A DNA stretch of 7,534 nucleotides from positions 1-7,534 of the forward strand of contig DAIEPS010000084.1 of assembly GCA_027348305.1 (NCBI GenBank). Reading direction: 5' to 3'. A model generated the notes under the pieces. That model was not told the DNA's origin, did not search any database, and was given only the letters and a program-made list of their open reading frames with translations. This DNA is from Anaerolineaceae bacterium (lineage in GTDB: Bacteria > Chloroflexota > Anaerolineae > Anaerolineales > Anaerolineaceae). Shown here piece by piece: positions 1-6,700 of this stretch. Each line of letters opens with the position of its first letter. Position 1 is the first letter of the stretch. The position numbers were made by a program, and so were the translations under genes.

Positions 1-870
1 ACCCACAACGGTATGCAGCTCATCGATGAACAAAATGATCTCGCCGTTGGAACGTTGTACTTCTTCGATGGAGGCTTTAAGCCGTTCTTCAAACTCGCCC
101 CTGAAGCGGGAACCGGCGATCATGGATCCCAGGTCGAGCGAGATGACCTTCTTGCCCATCAGAATCTCGGGCACATCATTACTGGCGATCTTCTGCGCCA
201 GACCTTCCACGATGGCGGTTTTGCCGACACCCGCTTCGCCGATCAGAACAGGGTTGTTCTTGGTGCGGCGTGAGAGGATCTGCATGACACGCGAGATCTC
301 GGTGTCGCGTCCGATCACGGGGTCAAGCTTGCCTTCGCGGGCTTGCTGGGTGAGGTCGCGGGAATATTTCTCAAGTGTACGGTAGCGCGTTTCAGCCTGG
401 GGATCGGTGACACGCTGTCCGCCACGCAGTTGAAGCACGGCTTCTGATACGCGCTCGCGAGTCAGACCAGTGGTCTCGAGCAGCCGGGCAGCCGGCGTAT
501 TCTTTTCGCTCAAAATGGCTAAAAAGAGGTGCTCAGTGGAAATGTATTCATCTTTTAGTTTGCTGGCTTCTTCATTGGCCAGGTCGATAATACGTTTGAC
601 CCGCGGTGTGATGAAGATCTGGCCTGCACCGCCGCCAAAAATGCTGGCCTTGGGGCTGGTCTTGAGGATGTAATCCAACCTTTCCATCAATATCTGGGGG
701 TCCACCTTGAGGATCTCAAGGATTTGCGGAACCACACCCTGGGGTTGTTCGATCAACGCCAGTAAAATGTGTTCTGTATCAATCTGGTTATGCCCATACC
801 TCTGAATGATCTCGGCAGCGCGTTGGGCTGCTTCTTGTGCTCTCTCTGTAAAACGATCAAATCTCATCAT
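1..870 (-). CDS. clpB: ATP-dependent chaperone ClpB (N-terminal 290 residues, cut by window edge)
   Basis: Hsp100/Clp AAA+ ATPase. The ClpB branch uses ATP to thread aggregated proteins through a cytoplasmic hexamer, working with DnaK. Residues 1-148 form the two-part Clp N-terminal repeat domain (GHNQIDTEHILLALIEQ near 26-42, a second copy with DEYISTEHLFLAIL near 107-120). The D1 ATPase domain starts near residue 165, with Walker A GEAGVGKT (211-218) and Walker B ILFIDE (279-284). The linker LRGGQRVTDPQ followed by LEKYSRDLT and KLDPVIGRD resembles ClpB more than ClpC. The ClpB middle coiled coil, D2 and any ClpP-docking loop are off the window, so a ClpC-like role is not fully excluded. 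ATG 870 is chosen over the adjacent ATG 867 because an AAAGGA site lies about 10 bases upstream. It has its own promoter and lies 96 bases downstream of nagA on the same strand. Pore-loop 1 reads RFRG where Tyr is usual. Confidence 0.9.
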   Translation of the reverse strand, partial: MMRFDRFTERAQEAAQRAAEIIQRYGHNQIDTEHILLALIEQPQGVVPQILEILKVDPQILMERLDYILKTSPKASIFGGGAGQIFITPRVKRIIDLANEEASKLKDEYISTEHLFLAILSEKNTPAARLLETTGLTRERVSEAVLQLRGGQRVTDPQAETRYRTLEKYSRDLTQQAREGKLDPVIGRDTEISRVMQILSRRTKNNPVLIGEAGVGKTAIVEGLAQKIASNDVPEILMGKKVISLDLGSMIAGSRFRGEFEERLKASIEEVQRSNGEIILFIDELHTVVG

Positions 871-880
871 AAGATGTTTT

Positions 881-890
881 TCCTTTTCCT
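881..890 (-). promoter_or_regulatory. Shine-Dalgarno region of clpB
   Basis: On the minus strand this reads AGGAAAAGGA, two purine-rich AGGA-type cores in tandem. The nearer core ends 10 bases before ATG 870. This spacing favours the first of the two adjacent ATG codons as the start. Confidence 0.55.
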
Positions 891-904
891 ACGTATTACG
901 GGTG

Positions 905-913
905 ATTATAGCA
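905..913 (-). promoter_or_regulatory. Extended -10 promoter of clpB
   Basis: The minus strand reads TGCTATAAT: a perfect sigma-70 -10 hexamer (905-910) directly preceded by TGn (911-913), the extended -10 element. There is no good -35 hexamer 16-18 bases upstream, which is usual for extended -10 promoters. The predicted start of transcription is near 898, giving a leader of about 28 bases that contains the ribosome binding site. No CIRCE (HrcA) or HspR-type operator is visible around it. Confidence 0.6.
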
Positions 914-966
914 TTTCAAGATGCGTGATTGGCATAGAAATGTATAAGAGACTTATCAGAGTTTTG

Positions 967-2139
967 TCATCGGGCGTCAAAACAGACCTGGCCCTCAACC
1001 ATCGTAATGTGAACGTGCAAGTTTGTGTCCAAAAGGACGAGATCGGCATCATAATTTGGCAAGATCCGCCCCTTGTGGTCATCCATGTGAACTGCCTGGG
1101 CTGCATTGAGCGATGAACACATCCAGATCTCTTCAAGCGGTAGGCGGGTCGCCACGGAAAAGTTGCGCAAGGCTGCGTCCATTGTGAGGGTCGACCCTGC
1201 CAGGGTGCCATCCGCGAGGCGGGCAGCACCGTCGGCAAGGGTGACCTGCTGCCCCTCAAGCGAATAGACGCCTTCGGGCATGCCTACTGCGCTGATCGAA
1301 TCGGTGATCAAGATCACCCCTTGAGGGGTTTTTGCCTTGACCAATATATCCATGATGGCCGGGTGCACGTGGATGTTGTCAGCGATCAATTCGCAGTGCA
1401 ATTCTTGAAGCGACAGTGCCGCACCCACCACACCCGGTTCGCGGTGGTGGAGCGGGCTCATGGCGTTGAAACAGTGCGTCACTTGCGTGATGCCAAGTTG
1501 GACCGCGACCAGCATTTCCGCGTAAGTGGCGGCAGTGTGACCGGCTGAGACCGTTATGTTCCGGCTGTTGCAGGCGGGGATCATCCATTGGTTCTCAATG
1601 ATTTCAGGCGCAAGGGCCACCAGGCGGATCAGCCCGCTGTCAAAATAAGGAAGCGCTTCTTCAGGGGTGGCGGCGCGGATGTTGCCCATTGACTGGGCAC
1701 CAGCTTTGAGCGGATTCAGCCACGGTCCTTCGAGGTGGATGCCCAGGATGCGGGCGCCGGGTTCACTGCCCATGACACCCCGGATGATTTCAATCGCCGA
1801 GGTGATCTCTGGTTGACTTGCCGCGTAGGTGGATGCCAGGATGCCGGTTACACCATGATTGGCGAAAAAGGTGGACATTTTTCGCATCTCCTCCGCACTT
1901 CCAAATACAAAATCAGCGCCAACGGCACCGTGGGTGTGCAGGTCAATGAATCCGGGCAGCAGCGTACCGCCGCGGCAGTCAATATATGTGGTCGTCTGCT
2001 GTTCCACCGATTGAAGCGGATCACCTGAACCAACTGCGTGAATTAGGTTTCCATTGGTCAAACACCAGCCATTTTCAATGCTTTCGCCGGCACCTAGAAT
2101 TTTTGCGTTGTAAAAAAGAGTGTTGGGTTGAGCTATCAT
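967..2139 (-). CDS. nagA: N-acetylglucosamine-6-phosphate deacetylase
   Basis: Cytoplasmic amidohydrolase that converts N-acetylglucosamine-6-phosphate and water to glucosamine-6-phosphate and acetate, the entry step of GlcNAc catabolism and cell-wall amino-sugar recycling. The 390-residue length is typical. A small N-terminal beta-sandwich is followed by the TIM barrel. Visible active-site motifs are PGFIDLHTHG (62-71, the H-x-H of the superfamily), HLEGPW with metal-ligand Glu137, AGHT with His201, THCFNAMSPLHH with His222, ADNIHVHP (253-260), and ITDS with the catalytic Asp280. The late motif GTLAGSTLTMD (311-321) is also characteristic. The ATG at 2139 is the only sensible start, because the family's N-terminal strand begins within a few residues. 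No Shine-Dalgarno sits at normal spacing, but a consensus promoter ends 6 bases before the ATG, so the mRNA is probably leaderless. No nagB, nagK or transporter is next to it in the window. Confidence 0.95.
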   Translation of the reverse strand: MIAQPNTLFYNAKILGAGESIENGWCLTNGNLIHAVGSGDPLQSVEQQTTTYIDCRGGTLLPGFIDLHTHGAVGADFVFGSAEEMRKMSTFFANHGVTGILASTYAASQPEITSAIEIIRGVMGSEPGARILGIHLEGPWLNPLKAGAQSMGNIRAATPEEALPYFDSGLIRLVALAPEIIENQWMIPACNSRNITVSAGHTAATYAEMLVAVQLGITQVTHCFNAMSPLHHREPGVVGAALSLQELHCELIADNIHVHPAIMDILVKAKTPQGVILITDSISAVGMPEGVYSLEGQQVTLADGAARLADGTLAGSTLTMDAALRNFSVATRLPLEEIWMCSSLNAAQAVHMDDHKGRILPNYDADLVLLDTNLHVHITMVEGQVCFDAR

Positions 2140-2145
2140 ATTTCG

Positions 2146-2174
2146 ATTTTAGCCCTTGCACAGGGGTGTGTCAA
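2146..2174 (-). promoter_or_regulatory. Sigma-70 promoter of nagA (TTGACA-N17-TAAAAT)
   Basis: On the minus strand the -35 element is TTGACA at 2169-2174 (perfect consensus) and the -10 is TAAAAT at 2146-2151 (5 of 6), with an ideal 17-base spacer. The -10 ends 6 bases before the nagA ATG, so the usual transcription start at +7 falls on the A of the start codon. Regulation would have to act on transcription or on the coding region, because there is almost no 5' leader. Confidence 0.75.
2156..2174. promoter_or_regulatory. Imperfect inverted repeat over the nagA -35/spacer; possible operator
   Basis: The plus strand reads TTGCACAGGGGTGTGTCAA. The core CACA-GGGG-TGTG is a perfect inverted repeat, and the flanking TTG/CAA pair extends it with one extra T on the right side. 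It covers the -35 hexamer and most of the spacer of the nagA promoter, where a repressor would block RNA polymerase. It could also be chance, since the arms are short. It does not match the DasR/NagR-type GlcNAc operator consensus as I know it. Confidence 0.25.
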
Positions 2175-2213
2175 TTTACTGAACTTAATGAATCGCAGTT
2201 TGGGGCATTGGTG

Positions 2214-2219
2214 TAAAAT
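2214..2219 (+). promoter_or_regulatory. Possible -10 element of the GNAT gene
   Basis: TAAAAT lies 7 bases before the preferred ATG at 2227, so transcription would start at or next to the start codon, mirroring the nagA side. There is no recognisable -35 hexamer at 16-18 bases (2190-2197 reads GAATCGCA), so support is weak. Confidence 0.3.
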
Positions 2220-2226
2220 GAGATGC

Positions 2227-3216
2227 ATGACGGCATTGATTAATCCAACTTCCCGAATTCGGGCCATCCGCTTGCGGGAGGATCTTCGGCAAATTGCCGA
2301 TCTGATCGAATTATGTTTCTCTCAAAACATCGATGCCGAAGGGTTGGAGTATATCCGTCATATCAGACAGACGGCCAATAGTTTCAGCGGATTAATCCTC
2401 GAGAACACCACACCTGAAAATTCGACGCTCCCCTTCCATGGATACGTGTGGGTTGAGAACGACCGGATCATCGGCAACATCACTTTGATTCCCCTGAGGG
2501 CCAAAGAGAAGGGCAGTTATTTTGTAGCCAACGTGGCTGTGCACCCCAATTATCGCGGCAGAGGCATTGGCAGCCAACTTACTGAACGTGCCATCCGCCA
2601 TGTGCGCGAACATCAGGGTAAACAGGTTTACCTGCAGGTAAGGGATGATAATGAGGTTGCGATACAGATCTACCGAAATTTGGGGTTTGATGAGATCTGC
2701 CGCCGTACCATGTGGGTCTATAATCAAAGCAGCCAGCCTGAAGATAGCAAGCCATCCACCCTCAAAGTAGCGGCACGCGAGAAGGAAGATTGGTCCCAGC
2801 AAAAGTTGTGGCTGGAAGCCCTGTATCCACGCGAGATCCATTGGAACATCCCCATCCGACTGGATAAAATGGAACCGACATTCGCGAACTGGATAACCCG
2901 TTTGATGTATGCTGAATTTCAACGCTCATGGTCCGTGCGCAAAGATTCAAAATTGATCGGCGCGGTCACCCTGGACCACAGCAGCGAGATGCATGATTAC
3001 TGTTGGCTGGCAACCTCACCAATTTGGGAGGACGAAGTGATCAGGGCGGTGTTTCCTGTGATCGAGCACAAGGTGTTTTTCCCAAAACGTCTGGCGGTGA
3101 ATTACCCGGCAGGCAGGGCAAGGGCTTCTTTTGAAGCCGTTGGGATGCGCGAACTTAATACCCTTTTATGGATGAAACACAGGATTATTCCGTATAACGA
3201 ATCCATTAGTGTCTAG
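2227..3216 (+). CDS. GNAT family N-acetyltransferase with a second degenerate GNAT-like half
   Basis: Acyl-CoA-dependent transferase of unknown substrate, cytoplasmic, 329 residues, about twice a single GNAT domain. The N-terminal half (about 10-165) has a complete fold: RIIGNITLIPL strand (80-90), the acetyl-CoA pyrophosphate loop VAVHPNYRGRGIGSQL (103-118, with R-G-R-G-I-G at 110-115), and motif B NEVAIQIYRNLGF (142-154). The C-terminal half (about 185-320) has GNAT-like spacing (SKLIGAVTL near 241-249, RASFEAVGM near 299-307) but lacks the R/Q-x-x-G-x-G loop, so it probably does not bind CoA. ATG 2227 is preferred. ATG 2218 is in frame 9 bases earlier and also possible. Longer in-frame starts at 2188 or 2128 would add residues unlike the family, and the 2128 start would also overlap nagA and its promoter. 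There is no Shine-Dalgarno for any of these starts. Tandem GNAT enzymes such as mycothiol synthase exist, but nothing here points to that substrate. Confidence 0.85.
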   Translation: MTALINPTSRIRAIRLREDLRQIADLIELCFSQNIDAEGLEYIRHIRQTANSFSGLILENTTPENSTLPFHGYVWVENDRIIGNITLIPLRAKEKGSYFVANVAVHPNYRGRGIGSQLTERAIRHVREHQGKQVYLQVRDDNEVAIQIYRNLGFDEICRRTMWVYNQSSQPEDSKPSTLKVAAREKEDWSQQKLWLEALYPREIHWNIPIRLDKMEPTFANWITRLMYAEFQRSWSVRKDSKLIGAVTLDHSSEMHDYCWLATSPIWEDEVIRAVFPVIEHKVFFPKRLAVNYPAGRARASFEAVGMRELNTLLWMKHRIIPYNESISV

Positions 3217-3255
3217 TTCTTGAACCTTTTTTGCTTTTTTTGCGTAAATGGATTG

Positions 3256-3261
3256 AAAGGA
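3256..3261 (+). promoter_or_regulatory. Ribosome binding site of the small membrane protein gene
   Basis: GAAAGGATATAG precedes ATG 3269, with the AAAGGA core 7 bases from the start. This is a conventional Shine-Dalgarno and contrasts with the nagA and GNAT starts. The 52-base gap after the GNAT stop has no clear terminator, so the two genes may be co-transcribed. Confidence 0.55.
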
Positions 3262-3268
3262 TATAGCC

Positions 3269-3652
3269 ATGAATAAATTTCTCATCCGTTTATTGATCAA
3301 TGCCGCAGCTTTGTTTTTGGCGGTAAAGGTTTTGGAACCGCACATAATAATGCAGAACAATGCCTGGTATGCCTACCTGGTGTTGGCGCTCATCTTTGGG
3401 TTCGTCAATGCCATCATTAAACCAATGCTGATGGTCGCCAGTTGCCCTATGATCATCCTCACTCTGGGGCTTGGCACATTGATCGTCAATACGGTCATGT
3501 TTTTGTTGGCGGGCTGGCTTGGCAACATTATCAGCATCGGTTTCACCATCCCTGAAAACAAGTATCTTTACGCCTTCCTTGGGGCACTTATAGTAAGCCT
3601 GGTCAGTCTGATCCTGAACAGGATCCTGGCTCCAAACAAACGTGAGTCTTAA
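3269..3652 (+). CDS. Phage holin family 4 / YvlD-like four-helix membrane protein
   Basis: Small integral membrane protein of 127 residues. Four hydrophobic segments are visible: about 5-23, 33-51, 60-84 and 99-119. The signature stretch ALIFGFVNAIIKPML (40-54), followed by ILTLGLGTLIVNTVMFLLAGWL (63-84), is typical of the phage_holin_4_2 family (PF04020, which includes Bacillus YvlD). The short, basic C-terminus (NKRES) is probably cytoplasmic. Despite the family name, most members are chromosomal, are not next to lysis genes, and have no proven holin role. No endolysin or other phage gene is near here. It lies 52 bases after the GNAT gene on the same strand and ends just before a strong terminator, so it is the last gene of that unit. 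Its function is unknown; an envelope or membrane-stress role is only a guess from the YvlD relatives. Confidence 0.85.
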   Translation: MNKFLIRLLINAAALFLAVKVLEPHIIMQNNAWYAYLVLALIFGFVNAIIKPMLMVASCPMIILTLGLGTLIVNTVMFLLAGWLGNIISIGFTIPENKYLYAFLGALIVSLVSLILNRILAPNKRES

Positions 3653-3657
3653 AAAAT

Positions 3658-3691
3658 AAAAGAGCGGCGCTGAAAAAGCGCCGCTCTTTTT
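3658..3691. terminator. Bidirectional Rho-independent terminator
   Basis: A perfect 14-bp hairpin: left arm AAAAGAGCGGCGCT (3658-3671), loop GAAAA, right arm AGCGCCGCTCTTTT (3677-3690). The GC-rich core is followed by a T run on the plus strand, and the A run 3651-3661 gives a T tract on the minus strand. It sits 5 bases past the holin-like stop and 11 bases past the end of the convergent giant gene, so it can end both transcripts. Confidence 0.92.
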
Positions 3692-3702
3692 CTACCAGGT
3701 AG

Positions 3703-6700
3703 TTATTTTGTCGGTTGAGTTTCCAGGCTGGATATCCACAGCAGCACATCAGGCTGCCATTGGAAGGCGAGGGTGCCGTCAGCGTTCAGCAGCACCCACT
3801 CGCCGGTGGCGCTCAATGTGGGCTGCGCACCTGCGGGGACCAAAACTGCGATGCCGTCCGGCACGATGGGCACCCATTGTGTGCCATCCGCTGACAGATG
3901 ATAAACAGCGACACCCAGCGGACCATCCACCATGCCAGTGGTCATGTTAAAGGTCAGTGGACTGGTGGAGGCAGGAATTGCTGGTAGTGTCTGATTAACC
4001 GGGCTGCCGGATTCTTGCGGCATGGTGAAGCGCAGCATGTATCCATTCTCGGCATCACTTACCCACACTCTGCCTTCTGCATCCACGGCGATACCGATGG
4101 GTTTACCGAACCCGTCAATGCCGCTGCTGTAATCTCCCCAACCCCTGATGAAATTGCCTGTGTTGTCAAATTCAAGAACCCGGTAGGCATCCGGATCGGT
4201 GACAAAGACATGGCCGTTCTTATCCACGTCGATGTAGGGTTTATTGTTGACCGATTGTCCTTCCCAGGCGGAAACACTCCATTCGCGCAGGTAACCGTAG
4301 CTGATTCCGTCTGACAGCGGTTGAAAGACCTGGATGCGTTGATTCCAGGTGTCTGCCACATACAGTAGACCGTCTTTGTCAATTGCCAGGCCTACCGGTT
4401 CGTCAAATTCACCTTGGTTCATGCCATTCACGCCAAACTGGCTCAAGAACCCACCGTTGGCGTCGTATACCACCACACGGTTGTTGCCGGTATCGGTGAC
4501 CAGTACCTGACCTTTGGCGTTGACCACGATCCCTCGCGGACCCCAGAACGAATCGGGTGAATCGGCCGTGCCGGCGGTTCCCCACATGGTGACGAACTTG
4601 CCATCGGCTGTGAATTTTTGAATCCTGTAATTCCACGTATCCGCCACATACACCGAGCCGTCAGGAGCGACTGCAATCCCCCAGGGCTCGTTGAAAGTCC
4701 CGCCCGGTGCGGTTCCACCGTTATCCACAGTGGCAAAGCTGCCCCAGGTGCTGACGAACTGCCCATCCGCGGTGAAGCGTTGGATGCGGTGATTCCTGGC
4801 ATCTGCCACATAAATATCGCCGTTTGGACCGATGGCCAGATCGTGAGCGCCGGTGAATTGACCGTTATCGGTGCCGGTTGAACCAAAGTACAGGTCCGGG
4901 GTTAACATGGTCATGTTGGCCGCATACGGATCCGTTTTGACGACTGGCGCGGAAGGTACGGTGCCGTAGGTCCAGATGGAGGAAACAAGGCTCTTTTGGA
5001 TGAACAGATAAATATGACCTGAGGGTTCCCAGTTTTCTACAGTGAGTGTTGTCAAGTTCTTGATACTCGCATACCTGGTGTAGTCTTTATTAAGCCAGAT
5101 ATCACGGATGGCTCTCAGCATCTCTGGATTTTTCAGATCTGACCAGACACTTTTCAAGGTCTGGTTCATGTAATCTTGCATCGGCCAGACCAGACGAATG
5201 TATTTGAATTCGTAATAATTATCATTCAGAATGGCGCGCGTTTTATCGAGTTCAGTATCGTCAGAGATCACTACCGGATATTGGGTGAGATCACGGTTCA
5301 ACTTCTCTTTGATCCAGGTTTTGTTGGGATAATCGCGGAAATACCACCAGTATGGATACAGAGCATCGCCGATATAAGCGACCTTGATGTCTTTGCCGCC
5401 TGTGGTGCGTTGTGAGATGTCTTCCACCTGCGCCAGAACGTCTTTAGGCCCTTCAGCACCGTGTGCATAGACCAGGAATTCCTTGCCGGTGTCATAGTTG
5501 ATATAGTTGGCCTGATAAGCAGAACGCGCAGTTAAAACAGCCATGATGGCAAAAAAGACAACCACCATGGATTTGACAATTTCCTTTGCTTGCCAACCCT
5601 TCATCAACACGACAATTCCCCATGCGGAGAGCACCAGTGCCAGTACTGAGAAGATGAAGGTGCTGGTGGTTTGAAGCTGGGTAAGTTCCATGCCTGCAAA
5701 AGGTTTGTCTGGGCCTGTGAGGGTACTCAAAACGCCTGCAAAACTGATCAACAACACCGGGATCAACAGCAAAGATAGGATCGATTTGATGTTCCATTTT
5801 TGTTTTGTGAGTGAATCCACCAGGTACCCGATGCTGAAACCGGCCGCCAACAGCATAGGCAGCGTGATGTGAACGGTAAGCCAGGGCATTTTCTCTCCGG
5901 CAACCGAGAAGGCTATCAGTGACATCACCGCCCAATACATTAACAGGATCAAAACCGGTACCTTTTCAGGATTTTCATCCGTTTCTGGTGCAGACGCGGA
6001 AGCAGCAGGAGTAGCAGCTTCAGAAGTTGAGGAAGCGTCTGCCTGGGCCTTCAGTTTTTGCTCATGCTCTTCCTTTTCAATGTCATCAAGAGAAACCTGT
6101 TCTAAAGGAGAAATATTTGGCCGGGAAGAAAAGAGATTATGCCTAAGCGCCAGGATCAATGCCAAAAAGGCGCCCATGGCGGCCAGGTATTCATACATAG
6201 GTATTTGAATGAATGCATAGTAATACCAAGGCTGGGTTCCGCGGTTCACACTTTGTTGTGAAAGCCAATAACCCAAAGAACCGACCATGCCTGTGAAGAA
6301 GCCCTGTCCATTCGTGAACATGGTTGTGTAGAGGATGGTGAAGATGGCATAGAAAATGGCTGCGTTGATCAACCACAATTTGGGCTTCCATAACAATCCG
6401 ATCGCCAAAGCGATCACAACGACGACCGCCAGCACGATCGATGTTCTGATCAACCCGGGTTGAGAATAATCGATGGGGTTCCAGCCGAACAAGCTGATCG
6501 GAAAGGCGATCAACTGGGGCATAACCAGGGTCAAGGTCATGATCAGCAGATCAAATGAGCGAATATTTCGAATTAGCTTCCACCCCAAACCGGTGATGAG
6601 GAAAATCAAAGCGCCAATAATTGTAACGGCTGCTAACCCCACGCTTACCAGCATGATGATGTGAATCAATTGCGGAGCAACTGCGCTTGAAACCCCACTG

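Noticed and set aside
26..385. Plus-strand open frame opposite clpB
   Set aside because: Antisense shadow of the Walker A/B region; its composition does not resemble a protein family.
890..925. Sigma-32-like heat-shock promoter before clpB (CTTGAA then CCCGTAAT on the minus strand)
   Set aside because: The spacing is about 12 bases, shorter than normal, the -10 match is poor, and the overlapping extended -10 TGCTATAAT explains the region better.
2128..2226. Upstream extension of the GNAT frame starting at ATG 2128 or 2188
   Set aside because: The extra residues are unlike GNAT N-termini, the 2128 start overlaps the nagA start codon and promoter, and no ribosome binding site precedes either ATG.
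2392..2922. Minus-strand open frame of 176 codons opposite the GNAT gene
   Set aside because: No domain, no ribosome binding site, and fully antisense to a gene with clear motifs.
3217..3268. T-rich gap after the GNAT stop as a terminator or a TTGAAC-based promoter
   Set aside because: There is no stable stem before the T runs, and the -10 candidate (GTAAAT) matches only 3 of 6 positions.
4443..4886. Open frame of 147 codons across the NHL region
   Set aside because: It repeats Trp/Met/Pro-rich strings because it is an out-of-frame reading of the NHL repeats.
5492..5935. Open frame of 147 codons inside the glycosyltransferase gene, same strand
   Set aside because: It is a shifted frame of the real gene, with no recognisable domain or start signal.
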